Of a stretch of 64,000 bases of DNA, positions 32,881 to 44,394 are shown piece by piece (position 1 is the stretch's first letter; each line of letters starts with the position of its first letter). Under the pieces are notes generated by a model. The model made no database searches. It saw nothing but the letters and a program-made list of their open reading frames with translations, and was not told the origin of the DNA. A program made the position numbers and the translations under genes. Source of the DNA: Hypericum androsaemum (lineage: Eukaryota > Streptophyta > Magnoliopsida > Malpighiales > Hypericaceae); assembly GCA_963995505.1 (NCBI GenBank), contig OZ023189.1:19734297-19798296 (forward strand). The letters run 5' to 3'.

Positions 32881-32899
32881 CAAAACTTTTTTTATAAGT

Positions 32900-33270
32900 A
32901 GGTATTCAACTCAACACTTTAAAACATCTTGAAGAGAGACCCATCATTACAAATATGGTATGTTGCTCTAGAGTCAAACCACAAGTCATTAGACTTGATC
33001 TCGGTTGTGATATTCACTTTTATGATCATGCTTATATGCAATTTTGAGACCATGTCAACCAGATTAGTGATATCCGCTTCCACCGTATCAGATTCTTTGC
33101 CATTGGTCTTTACTTTCTTCCACGATCGGCAATCTCATTTGAAATATTCCATCTTCCCACAATAAAAATATGACTTGCTTGTCTTGGTGATGTCGGAAGA
33201 CTCAAGCTTCCTCTTCTTCACTTTAGACTTATTGGAAGTTTTGTTGCTAGACTCCGTTGGAAAATTAAAT
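32900..33270 (-). pseudogene. Copia gag-protease remnant
   Basis: On the minus strand a degraded zinc knuckle (YFYCGKMEYFK.DCR, ~33,120-33,175) is followed by a spacer and a protease-like DLWLDSRATYHICND (~32,930-32,985). The family motif is LDSGATxHxC; here Gly is Arg. Different subfamily from the other copia copies in the window. Short, broken, no LTRs seen. Confidence 0.65.
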
Positions 33271-34070
33271 TTTTAATCTAACGAGGAGGTTAGCCCACCA
33301 AAAGTATATGTTGGGCTTCAGCCTAAGAGGTTATTGGAAAGATAATTCTAATTAAATATAATCTCTTAAGAACTTTGAGCTAATTATAATGTAAGTCACA
33401 ACAATTAATTTTGGGTGTTTATCATATCAATGCGAAACTCGTTGAGAAAGTTTCGTAATGATAAATGACATTTGCGAAATATCAATTCTCAGTGTGAATG
33501 AAAATTGGCTTCAAAATGATATGATTTTTACTGGCCGTCGTGAATTTGAGATTTATGACTCCTGTAACTGCTCATTTCTTGATATATTAGCCTTGTGTAC
33601 AAATTTGTTGATCATTTGTGTCTCTTGATTTGAAGCCGTAACATTTAGTTGTGAAACCAAATAAGACCATGCTGAAGTATACAAGACTACTGCCAGGATG
33701 CACATAAGGCAATCCCAAGTAATGTAGCGTGTGCCAAGGTTACTGGCCAATAAAAATCAAAAGGACACCAACATCCAACAAGACATAGGGCGCTTTGATG
33801 GGGACTCAGTATCCCCAGTCGTTGTGATGGAACCCTGGCAAAATTGAAGCTCAGTCACCAGTCCACTTCATGCCTCCGCCGAACTCGAAGTACGAACGAA
33901 TCTTGTCTTCCGTCCATTGACAAAACCTTTGGCTTTCCAATGTAAAGCGGACGACTGTCTAGTCTATTCTATTCTATTCCCTTCCCAAGTACTTGGCCTT
34001 AGCTCTCTATTTAGTTGCCGCCGCCAAATTACAACTTAGTGCAGCTCCCTCTATTTCTACTACTCTATTG
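33271..34070. other. Intergenic, no gene seen
   Basis: AT-rich to mixed sequence without a recognised coding region or repeat boundary, up to the TIR-bearing element at 34,071. Confidence 0.4.
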
Positions 34071-34163
34071 TAGGAATAAAGGCCAAATAAATCCTTCTAC
34101 TTGCTCAAAATTTTCACATAAGTCTCTGTACTTGAAAGTGGCTCACATAAACCTCTGTACTTT

Positions 34164-37100
34164 TGTCACGACCCGTATCCGAGGTCGGTGACCAACGCTA
34201 GACTCAAACCTATTTACAATACCTAACGAGTCTAGCCAGCCTCAATTGTATTTTACTTTACAAAATTTTTAGTCTAAAAACCTAAATGAAATACAATTAT
34301 TTTTACATTATCCCCAGGATTAAAGTGAACACTGTGGCTACGGAGCTACTAGACAAAAGAGCAAAATGAATGCCGGAGACTTTATTCAAGTCGTGAAGAA
34401 GCAAATTGATTTGACACCAAGAAAGCTATCTCCGGATAAGGCCACATAAATGAACATGCAAAACTGGTGAGTGTTTGGGGAAACACTCTGTAAGCAGATA
34501 GAACATAACGTGTTGGTTATGTCAGATACATGTGGGAGAGATAGAACTCAACTATGTCCCACATCATCCAAGACAACACTAAAATGCATACTAATCATAT
34601 GAACACACACAAATAACAAAAACATGAGCAAACTACGTGACGTCTCATTCCATCACACAACTTGTCCCACAAACACATAATCACATAGTCAAATAAATGG
34701 TGAGCTCTAAACAAGTTTAGACGGGCCATTTCTTCTTCAGCACAGGGATATCAACATGGCCATCAGATCTCCTTTCTATAATCACATACTAAGTATATAG
34801 TAGTAAACTAGGATATCCCCAGTCTATGTGCACATAGGCTAACATCCCCAGTTAGCACGAGAAAACCTGTCCATTTCTCACCATAAACAAACATAACATA
34901 CCTTTCTCACAACGAAAGGTTCCAAGACCATGTCCAAGAGAAATGAACATGTCATACACTCACAAGTCGGCCCCGAGCTAGAAACCACATATTCTCTAGC
35001 TGGCCCCACACATATACCACACATGTCACAAACCAATCCAAGTATGACCAAACATAATACATATGCACATGACGACTTTATAGACAAAATCATATGCATG
35101 TGATGCACATACTTAAAATCTGAAACATGCATATGTACCAAACAAACCAAAGTTTTCATGGTCTATATGCTTACCCTTACCCTAATGAAGACCGCTCCGT
35201 AAAAACTCATTCCCGATTCAATTCTCCTTTCAATTTGGACCTTCGTCCAACCCTTCTTCCCAAGCTTATTTCTTTTACCAAGAACCTTGAGGAAGCTTCA
35301 CATACTCTGTATACCAATTTTCAATCACAAAGTGAGGCCAGATCCTCACTTCTCCAAGCAAATCACTTCCAACACTTGAAAACAACCAACTTTGGCACAA
35401 TCGACAACCAACGTAAGAAATGGCTTAAGTCCATCAAAGTCGCTTGCATCCTTTCACTCACTTGTCCATTATTAACTTACCAATATGAACACAATATGTA
35501 CAACAATTGTTCATGACCAGAAGTTCACTCATGGATCTGTTTTGGCCAACCGACTACATACCAAGCACAAGATATATACAATAACTTCTAACATCGGAAA
35601 GCAGCCCATATAACTCAATATCAAACAAAAACAAGTCCATATCTTCATAAATATAACACTTCTCTATGTGTTCATGATCACACCAAGTCCATAAATCAAC
35701 TTCGTAGTCCAAAGAATTCACTTACCAAGTTGTTACTCTTGACCACCTTTGATTCTGAAATCAGTCAGTTAGTCTGACTTTCAACCAAGTTTTGACAATG
35801 ATTCCTTGATTCAAACAGAACATATAATATACCATTAGAAAGGTATTTAAGTCCTCTACAAACTGTATGAAGGCACCAAAGTCTAATTCTGAGTTCAAAT
35901 ATTACAAAGAACTTCTTCTTCCACCACCTAGACTGTATAGTGCAAAATACATTGCAGGCTGATTCCATGATCCAATTATGACATATAATATATTGTTAGA
36001 ACGATCTTGAAGTCCCCTACAATTTTCTAGAAGAAATTAAAGTCCAATTTGAAGGTAAAAGACACATACCGAACACTTCTTTGTCCACCAGCTCACTTGT
36101 ACACTCCAGTTATTAGTCTGTAGTTCAAAACCAATTTCACATTGATTCCTTAATCCAAATAGGGCATATAGTATAAGGTTAGAAAGCTTGTTCCGTCCTC
36201 TACAACTTTATTCAAGACATCAAAATCCAGTTCAAAATGGAAGATCACTTACCAGACCAATATTTCATGACCTGCTTATTTCTCTTTCTTCTATCTCTCT
36301 CTCTTCTTTTTCTTCTCTTTCATTTTGTGGCTTATCTCCAGAGTGTCTTGCCTCTTCCTTAAAGTTCCTGAGTCCTAAAAGAGTGTAGGTGAGTCACCAT
36401 CCAATATGACTCACGTCCTCAACTAATTCTAACAAGTTTCTAAGTGGTGAAAGATGATTGGTTCCACCTCCCACGTGGTCCAATCAGGAGGCAGCAAATT
36501 GAGTCCCATTTTTCACCACCTTCCTTTAGTTTTTAGCCAAAATTATTTTCTGCTCAATTTTAGTATGTGTTTAGTTTCTGGATCATATTTATGTGTACCA
36601 TTTGGAACAAAATTGAGGAAGATATGTCCAATTTACAAAGTAGGTGTCAGTGCTGTTCGAACTTGCCCAACTATCTTCATTACACTTCAGAATTATTTGT
36701 GTTGGCTTTGTTGAGATTGATCTAGAATCCTTAGAAGACTAAATCATGTCTATACACACTTCATAAAGGTGTAGGAACATAAATTCTTATTGAAATAAAG
36801 ACTGAGAAGTCCATCCGAAGCACTTCAAGAACCGACAACACAATGTGTCATTTATCTACTTGCTAGGCTTGGTCCAAATTGCTAGCATGATAAATCCATG
36901 TCTTCCAAGCTTATTAATCCATTTCTTACCTTTCCACACCATTTTAAGTCATTTTTTGGGATCTTGGATGAATTACTTGTGGTCCACTTCTCACATCATG
37001 CTTGGAACTGTCCGAGGTAGTTCAATATAACAATCCTTCTCTTCCAACTATCTTTGGCACACTATTAATATAGCAATCTTAATCCAAATGCGAATCAAAT

Positions 37101-37167
37101 ATATCATTATGACTAAGTATACTTCACTTAAGTCAGACAAATATGCTTAACAAAGTAGAGTATTACA
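34164..37167 (-). mobile_element. Solo LTR of a gypsy-type element (3,004 bp)
   Basis: Starts TGTCACGACCCG and ends GTATTACA, with a perfect 5-bp target duplication ACTTT on both sides (34,159-34,163; 37,168-37,172). The TGTCACGACCC end matches the nested gypsy LTRs, so it is from a related chromovirus lineage in minus orientation (TGTAATAC...GTGACA). No internal coding region exists, so it is a product of LTR-LTR recombination. Small open frames inside are not genes. Confidence 0.88.
35800..36290 (-). repeat. Three diverged ~160-180-bp repeats within the solo LTR
   Basis: A block with GATTCC(T/A)T(G/A)AT(T/C)CAA, then ACATATAATATA, then GTTAGAA and CCTCTACAA occurs near 35,801, 35,961 and 36,143 (spacings ~160 and ~182 bp). 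An imperfect tandem array internal to the LTR. Confidence 0.7.
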
Positions 37168-37172
37168 ACTTT

Positions 37173-37600
37173 TCTAAATGGTTCAAATAACATCCCGAGA
37201 GCTTCTTTTCGGTATCGACGACACGTAATTAGCTGACGTGGCGTCCTTGTCATCTTAAAATGCCACATTATTAGAGGTTGGTTCTTGGTGTTCATAGTGA
37301 GATCTAGAGGTTGAACAAGGTAGATTTTTATTTTATTTTTTCAGGGGTATTTTTGTGATTTCCATGAAAAAAATGAAAAAAATATATGTTGACGTGAGCG
37401 AGTACCTGAGAGTATAATAAAACCAAACCTCAAAATTTTTTTAATAGGTTATTGAAAGACAGGAGTGAGAGGCGAATTTGTCAAATACCAAGGGTCTGAG
37501 CGTAATTATCCCTATATTTTATTCAATTCTATGCTCGTAGTAGTAGACGTAATTTTAAAAGAAGTTATACATAACTAGCCACCAAGTTTTGGGCGCTCGT
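37173..37600. other. Right part of the TIR-bearing element and intergenic sequence
   Basis: Up to 37,514 this is the second half of the candidate MITE; after that no recognised feature. Confidence 0.4.
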
Positions 37601-37609
37601 CATAAACCA

Positions 37610-38225
37610 AGAGCTTACATGAGAGAGGTTTCCACCGGGTAGATGTAGAGGCCGACTCTGCCTTGGCCTTACTTGTATTGGCCGCGACGTAACACGGGAC
37701 CATTTACTATAGGTCCTTATCCACCGAGGCAGAGAGTTACTATCTCGAGATTAAGAGATCTATGTCCAACATACCTAGAAATTGGGAGATCGATCTCAAG
37801 ACTGACAATCTCTTTTGATTGTGTTGTGCTTGATTCTCCTTTGTTGTCATTTTTAGATGTATATCTGGATGATTTAAAGGGGATAAGTTTGTCCCGATGT
37901 ACCTGATATGTATAACCATCAAGACGGCATCCATTGGTTTTGATTGATTAGGCTGTTGTTTTATCTCCATGTCTTAGGGTGTTTCCGTAAACCAGGCATT
38001 TTTGGATTTACACACAGTTTTTTAGGTTTTCTCAAAGTGTGTTATCGTAAGTGGATCTTCGAGGATATCTCTATGCAGAGACATGAGTACCAAACCTTTG
38101 GTACTCATGGTACGTTTATTTATGTATTTCTCTTAGGTCTTATTTATGCGAAGATATATACCTCTGGTACTTGTGTAATCTTTTTTTCTCTGAATAATAC
38201 AAATTCTACCTTTAAAAAAATAATA
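37610..38225 (+). mobile_element. Possible LINE 3' end
   Basis: Non-coding sequence whose end resembles plant LINE 3' tails: CTTGTGTAATCTTTTTTTCTC, then an AATAATACAAATT motif, then an A-rich tail (TTTAAAAAAATAATAAATAA). No ORF2 is present. Contains a 13-bp-arm palindrome at 38,082-38,109. Tentative. Confidence 0.35.
38082..38109. repeat. Perfect 13-bp inverted repeat with 2-nt spacer
   Basis: CATGAGTACCAAA, then CC, then TTTGGTACTCATG. Confidence 0.95.
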
Positions 38226-38227
38226 AA

Positions 38228-38284
38228 TAAATATATATAAATATATATATAATATATATATATATACATATATATTATATATAA
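38228..38284. repeat. (TA)n-rich microsatellite
   Basis: AT-only run of imperfect TATATA blocks interrupted by AATA and ACAT. Confidence 0.9.
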
Positions 38285-38289
38285 ACCTT

Positions 38290-39051
38290 TCCTTAATGAC
38301 AAGTGCACCTTTCTATTCTCACTCGGCGAGGAAATTATTGGCAAGCAAGCAAGTATATGTGATACGTTTGAATTAAAGCGGATATATTTTACAAATATGA
38401 TTGCTGACTAAGTTAGAGATATGGAAGTGATGATATAGAGAAACACTTGCTCGGCTTGAGCTTCCTGGGGCTAGACTAGACTAGACTTGTTAAGAAGAAG
38501 CAGAAGATGAGGGGGAGATTGAGAGGGAACTTTTAAGCAGAGCAACCTAACTTCCTGCAGTCTCAGGGAGCAAGTATGTGTCCCCAATACATGCCTCTGC
38601 CTACACTCAAAAAAGTCTCAAACACAATTCCATTATAAACTAACTAATCCTCAAATTCCAGGGTTCAGTGACGGAATTCCTATCAACAACATAAGGCCAA
38701 CGGGAACCGTGATCAACGACACCGTTCACATCGCGTGGCAAGAAAGAAAAGCAACTAAAAGATTTAGAACTGCTAACATCTTTACGGAAGATGGGTAAAA
38801 CTCACACCGTCCTCCCTATCCAGTCATAAAAAATGGGCCATCACGTAACAACTACCATATCCGTCATTCCCCAATATTAAAAAATTTGATTATGCTTCAC
38901 GGTGCTAACTAGATACACAACAGGCCGGGTTCTGGCCCAACGCGTGTACAATGGTCTCCAGCTCCAAAACAAGAGCGAGCAGCACTCCTAGAACATCTAT
39001 AAGTAGGAAAGTGAGAACCTGGACTTCATTTCATTGTCCTGGAGAAAAAGC
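38290..39051. other. Downstream region of the ARID5-like gene
   Basis: No gene seen. The portion next to 39,052 is the presumed 3' UTR. Confidence 0.45.
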
Positions 39052-42000
39052 CTAATGACTTTGTTGCTCGAACGGGACACGAACAAACAACTGGCCATGC
39101 AAAGTGACCACAGCCGATGTATGATGAGGATCGATTCTGCAAGGTAAGCTCACAACCTGACCAAAAACAACCAAATGTTAACAACACTGTTCCACGGGGA
39201 CGTGAAAAACTTTACAAGTCTTTTATCTTTCAAGCATTTGTTTTCTATCTTAACCTTTCCACCACTATGTAGATAAGGAAGGACAGAATGACTACAAAGA
39301 TGCAACTTCAAGTCATTTATCAAAATACAAGTCATTTATCAAAATACCTTTTTAAAAGGGGTGATGCCCCAAGGATTATCAAGTTGCTCCGGTTGACCAG
39401 ATATAATCACACGCCCTGCTGGATCAGACTGGACATGTACCTGATGCACAAGAAAAGGTTAAAAAGACTACACTACACTACACTAGACTGTGCAATGTTG
39501 AAAATTATGGAAGGGTAACCAATAATCATGACTTCTGCCAACCATATTGTCTTTGCCTACTTAATTTCATAGGAATTAGTAAAAAGCCAAACTCCCATTT
39601 TTGCACAGAAAGAATCCGCAGACCCAAAATCAGTGTTCTTCCCACGCTGGGTAACCTTGAGCTTAAGTTACAAGGTTCTTAGCGACTTTGGCAGAACACC
39701 TTATAACAAGAATATATCAACCGGTGTTGAAAAAGTGGAGCTTAGCTAATGGCATCGCATAAGCAGCTAGCACCAGGAAGAAAAAAAGGCTCCACCATTC
39801 TAATTGACCTCTAACTTGCAACCATTAATATGGCTGATCTTACCACCTCTTAACACAGCACAGGATGGCAATAAGAGAGTAGCCCATTGGGGTGCTAAAT
39901 AATTCAGAAATCATCAGGTAGAGAACAGCAATACAAATATTATTCAAGAGTGGTGCCAAGAAAATCAGTCTTCTAATTACCTCTTCCCTTAGCAGCCCTG
40001 GAACTAATGCATAGATTTCAAAGCATTCACTCTGCGGAATCAACAAAGCAATTAAAAACATCAACCAGGAAAAGACACTGAGATTGCATATTAAGCAGCA
40101 CAATAGGATTCGTACCGTTTTTTGGATATTGATCTTCACCCACTCAGCTGGAGGACCAACATCGGTAACCATTGAATCGGATCTGTCAAAATACAATGCA
40201 ATTGGTAACTCAAAGCCTTAGTTCTAGACATTAACGAACTCCTAAGAACTAATTGCAGAAGGGCATTGATTCTAACTTCATCTTTTTAATGGGCGTGATA
40301 TTGAGAGCGTGCTCATCGCCTGATGGCTTTTTACGCTTCAACAAACCTGAATCAGTAAGGTCAGTTAAGATACAGAAGTGGATGAACAATTCAAGAGCTG
40401 CATACTGGGTTGTGATGAATACCTGCCCCATTTGTCTTGAATTGCTTGTTCTCAACCTTTGCAGCAGAACTCAAGTTCTTATCCTAGTGCCAAATAGGAT
40501 GAATATTGAGAAACATGACATGATTGCTCGGGAGTACTGATTCAATTAAGTTGATGTCCTTGTCTAACTTATAACGTAGCTTCAATGGTTGCAAAGCTAA
40601 CCATAGGCATGCATGCTAATATTTACAGAGCTAAGAAGGTGTAAGCCCACCTTAATGATAGGATGACAGACCTCACCATTATCAAGAAGGCGCTGTGAAT
40701 GCCAACCCTGCATAGCACGAGCAGCAGCATCTCTCCTTGCCCTACCAGATCCGAGAGCTTGATTCCCACCAGCCTGAAAACATATAGACAACTCTTTATG
40801 ATGCTAGATTGTTGGCTTAATTTTATGATGTATCATAACTTGTCAAAGAATTTCAAGCCCAGTTGAGAATTTGAAGCAGAGTCAGACATTCATCTCTCCT
40901 CAAGTCAGACAAGATACATGATGATATATGGCGAGAATATGTACCTGACTTTCAACTCTTAAAGACTCTGGCAAGGGACCGTCGGAAAATGGAAGCTCCC
41001 CACTTCGCAATTTATTCTTTTCATATTCAAGCAATGCCTGCATAAGTCATGAACCCTTCGGTAAGAAGCACAAAACATAACAAGGGACAGTTAGCATATC
41101 AGAGCATAACCTTCTCATAGAATATCCTGAATGTCCACGATACAGTAGTACAAGTCCTGTACAATCATACACAAATTTCAGATGAATAACCGAGTGACAA
41201 ATAAAATAACAGTATACAAGCAAGATAAATTGCAGGAAAAAAAATAAGACCATACAGATATGTGCTGGTAAGACCTAGTCTAGAGATCTTTTTTTCTTCA
41301 AAAGAAGACATGATCTTTAGAGTATAATAATATTTATAGTTCCTTACTTTGGAGGTCTGAATGATTCGCCCACTTGGCGCCACAACTTGCAAGACGTCAC
41401 CTAGAAAAACACAGAAAAGAGTTGGTAAACATCTTCAACCAGAAACAAGTTGGGTCCAGAGCCTACAACTGGAAAATTGTGGGCCAATTCCACTGACAAA
41501 CCTGCTCGTATCCTCCAAGTTTGATAACTGCTCTCCATAATCTAAAGGGAACGAAAAAAGAAGACAAAGACAGATAGTTAAAAAGAAGTTTAATTCTGTG
41601 ACACTCATGGAAGAACACCGTGCCTGTCCACGCCAAAAGAATAAAAAGGAAATCCTTACTTGAGCAAATTGAGCTCTTCTTTGTAGAACTTTGGAGCCTT
41701 AAATTCCAGGCTATTTTCCCGGTAGAAACTCTCAACATCCTTTCTGAAAGCTGCTTGCTCCTCCTCTGTTCCAGACTCGTACCCTTCGGCTGCGGAGAGC
41801 TCTTGATAAAAAGACTTGTTAGGGTGGGTTGTCAAAGCAACTTCGTGTCCTGGCACTGGCATGGGTTCCGTTTCTGGTTGAGCAGCGGAATCCATCTTGA
41901 TTAAGCCTTTTTTCGGTTCCTGCCCCGAGTCATCATCGTTAGCTTGGGTTGCTGGCTGACTGCCATCATCCAGAGGAATGTCACTACTGCCCTCGGTTCT

Positions 42001-42462
42001 CACACTAGGAAGGTCTTTGGCATCTGGAATAATGCTAGCCACATCAGCATTATGGTCCTCGAACTTTAACTCCACGGTATTGTCATCTTTCAGTACAGGT
42101 TCATCTTTGGGATCTTGGAGTTTGGTGACCTCGGCAGCAGAAGGGGTGGATTCAACAAGAGCACCCTTGTCACTCTCCAGCTGGATGCCGGTGGTCGCAT
42201 GTTGACTTTGATCATGCATTGGATGCGCAGTGGTATGAGTGCTGCTGGGGCCAGAACTGAGCTCGGGCTGGAGCGAGGGAGGAGGAGGACGCAGTTCCAT
42301 GGCTTTGTCGGGTTCAATCAGATCCAGAGGAGGTGGGGCCGCCAAGTCCTTGACGATGATGTCCTCTGACGGCAGATGGTCTGGAACCTCCTCCTCGGGG
42401 GGCGCCTCTTCCTCTTCAACAGGAAGGGGAGTGCCCTCAGACATGGGAGCGTTATCGGCCAT
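39052..42462 (-). CDS. ARID5: ARID plus HSP20-like domain protein (ARID5/ARID6 type), 12 exons
   Basis: Nuclear DNA-binding regulator. Exons: 42,462-41,660; 41,541-41,502; 41,400-41,348; 41,156-41,111; 41,037-40,945; 40,773-40,651; 40,483-40,423; 40,346-40,277; 40,182-40,116; 40,031-39,981; 39,440-39,348; 39,156-39,052. They sum to 1,605 bp (534 residues) with all phases consistent. Residues 1-230 are acidic, Pro-rich and disordered. The ARID domain spans ~233-325 (EEEQAAFRKDVESFYRE, LWRAVIKLGGYEQ, CKLWRQVGESFRPPK, CTTVSWTFRIFYEKALLEYE). A basic linker contains GNQALGSGRARRDAAARAMQ. The C-terminal alpha-crystallin/HSP20-like domain is ~430-534 (DVGPPAEWVKINIQ, EIYALVPGLLREEV, LDNPWGITPFKKVVSLP). 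This pairing is plant-specific. Exon 8 is ended at an internal GT (40,277), which avoids an in-frame stop and restores the family join. Confidence 0.93.
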
Positions 42463-42710
42463 ATATCACTTAAAAAGGAAAGCAAAACAAGAGTCAGAAA
42501 CCCTAATACGGTACCCCAAAATTACACCCTCTTTTTCATTTTCTTTTTCTCCCTATCATAAGCTAAATTACACATTCCAGAGGAAAATCCAAAGGAACAA
42601 AAGGGGGAAAAGAAATAGAGATATCATATATAATTAATTCATGGGAGACATACATACCCTTGGCCGCGTTGTTGTTGAAATTCCAATCTAAGTTGTGAAA
42701 ATTGATCCCA

Positions 42711-42735
42711 GAGAGAGAGAGAGAGAGAGAGAGAG
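42711..42735. repeat. (GA)n microsatellite in the ARID5-like leader region
   Basis: About 12 GA dinucleotides roughly 250 bp above the ATG, plausibly in the 5' UTR or core promoter (GAGA-type element), followed by a (TTC)n run at ~42,739-42,755. Confidence 0.85.
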
Positions 42736-42844
42736 CGGTTCTTCTTCTTCTTCTTCTCAACGCAGAAACATAATTTCTCGAATTTATCTATATATATGGT
42801 CTAATTGTTATTTATAATAAACTTGTTCCCTCGCAACGCACCCT

Positions 42845-42990
42845 CCAGTCCAGTCCAGTCCAGTCCAGGAACTGATGATGATGATATCGATCCAAGAAGA
42901 TCGAGGGAAGGGGAAGTACAATTCAGGCCCATTACTCTCCGGCCCATTGTCATTTTCTCACCCCACCCAACCCAACCCAACCCAACCCAA
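42845..42990. repeat. Pentanucleotide microsatellites
   Basis: (CCAGT)n at ~42,845-42,869 and (CCCAA)n at ~42,963-42,990, separated by unique sequence. Confidence 0.85.
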
Positions 42991-43500
42991 CATCTATTAA
43001 ATTCAAGCGTCTATTATTGATAGCTATTTACTTATTGTGTATTATTAAAAACTATGTTTTAAAAAATACTGTTGGATCGACATTTAGATTGATCGTACCG
43101 TAATTCGGGGCTAATCACTAGATGAGACTAGAGTCTATCATCGTATCTTTTTAAGCTTTGCTTTGCCTTCCTCGATGAAATTGGATATGTGAGAATATAA
43201 AGGTATACTCTACCAATTCATACTCTATTAGCTTCCACGTGTCTTATTATAACATATCGGAGAAATATTCTGCTTTTTTGAGCAAAATTGAAGCTGAAAT
43301 TTAAACAACGTGTTATGATGGAAACTTGGACCATTGTGGATCTACTTCCTAGTAAAGGGTAAAAAGTTGTTCAAAGTGAAGTACAATAATGATGAAACTA
43401 TTTAAAGACACAAAACTAGATTGTTAGAGATTTTACTCTAGACTACATAAAGACCTTTACACATGCAACTAAGACTAAGATGAACTAAGATGAGATTTTA
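42991..43500. other. Intergenic, no gene seen
   Basis: AT-rich sequence leading into the LINE-like ORF1. Confidence 0.4.
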
Positions 43501-43508
43501 CTCAGGAA

Positions 43509-44390
43509 GTGGTTCTGAATAAGGAACGTTCGCTTGCTTGTGAGAATTATGGCAAAAGGGCTCTTATCAGACGGTTGATCATGCCAAAAGGAAGCAAACC
43601 ATGCTCGTCTTTCGATTTGCGAAGCTCCATCTTGAAGGTATGGTCTGTGCAAGGTTTAAAAATGTTGCCGCTCGAGATGGGATATTTTGGCTTCAAGTTT
43701 GATTCGGAGAAGGATCGGGATGTGGCCTGGAGCTCTACGGTTTGGAAGTTGCCCCAAGGTGCACTTTACATGCAACTTTGGGTCCCATTTTTTCGGCCAA
43801 CGAAGATCCATGCAACTCATGCCAAAGTTTGGGTAAGGCTGATGGGGTTGGAGCATGTGGAACACGATTTAGTTTTTGGTCTCGCTACCTCAATTGGTGA
43901 TCCAATTCGTGCTGATTCTGGTGCGTTGAATAAGATTAATGGTGCCTCAATTCGCATTTTGGTTAAGATTGATATGACCAAGCCACGCTGGGACACGATT
44001 CGTCTCAAACAAGAGAATGGAAGGTGTCTTGTTGATGTGATCTATGCGGAGCTGCCCTTATTTTGTGATCATTGTAATGTTATTGGACATGAGGCCTCCA
44101 ATTGTTGTGTGTTGCATCTTAGGAAGGGCAGGAAGCCTTAGTAGAAACGTCGTGAGATTGCCCGAGGGAAGCAAGTCGTTGGTGTGAGTGCCAGGGCCCC
44201 CTCGCAATCTTGGCAACCAAAGGTTAAGTCTACGTCAGCTTGTGCAATCCAGGGACACCGACTAGCTCCCGTGAGACAGAAACTATCACAGTAGCTAATG
44301 CGTTTGATGCGCTTAGAGAGGAGGGGGAGCTTAATGATCATGCTTTGGAGCCCTCTCCTAAGGACACTTTTTCCCGAGGGAACCAAGTTG
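43509..44390 (+). pseudogene. LINE ORF1, N-terminal half (DUF4283 + zinc knuckle)
   Basis: Nucleic-acid-binding ORF1 protein of plant non-LTR elements. From 43,509 it is open for 210 codons. It shows DUF4283-like features: YFGFKFDSEKDRDVAW, LYMQLWVPFFRP, VWVRLMGLEHVEHD, LATSIGDPIRAD and ARVLVKID-type RILVKIDMTKPRW. A CCHC knuckle CDHCNVIGHEASNC follows at ~44,070-44,111. A TAG at 44,139 then interrupts a frame that continues with changes (ETITVANAFDALREEGELND) to the LTR insertion. Many LINE ORF1 proteins in plants look like this; DUF4283 genes alone can also be host-derived, but context favours a transposon. Confidence 0.75.
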
Positions 44391-44394
44391 TATA

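Larger units (their letters stand above)
34071..37514. mobile_element. Candidate TIR (MITE-like) element split by a solo LTR
   Basis: The left end TAGGAATAAAGGCCAAATAA and the reverse complement of the right end (TAGGGATAATTACGCTCAGA) are similar, with matches spread over ~35 bp. Removing the solo LTR leaves about 435 bp, MITE-sized and non-coding. No clear target-site duplication was found, so the class is uncertain. Confidence 0.4.

Noticed and set aside
35127..35516. 129-codon plus-strand frame within the 3-kb solo LTR
   Set aside because: Inside a clearly bounded LTR, low-complexity composition, no recognisable domain.
42963..42990. Interstitial telomere-like sequence
   Set aside because: The repeat is CCCAA, not the plant CCCTAAA; an ordinary pentanucleotide microsatellite.
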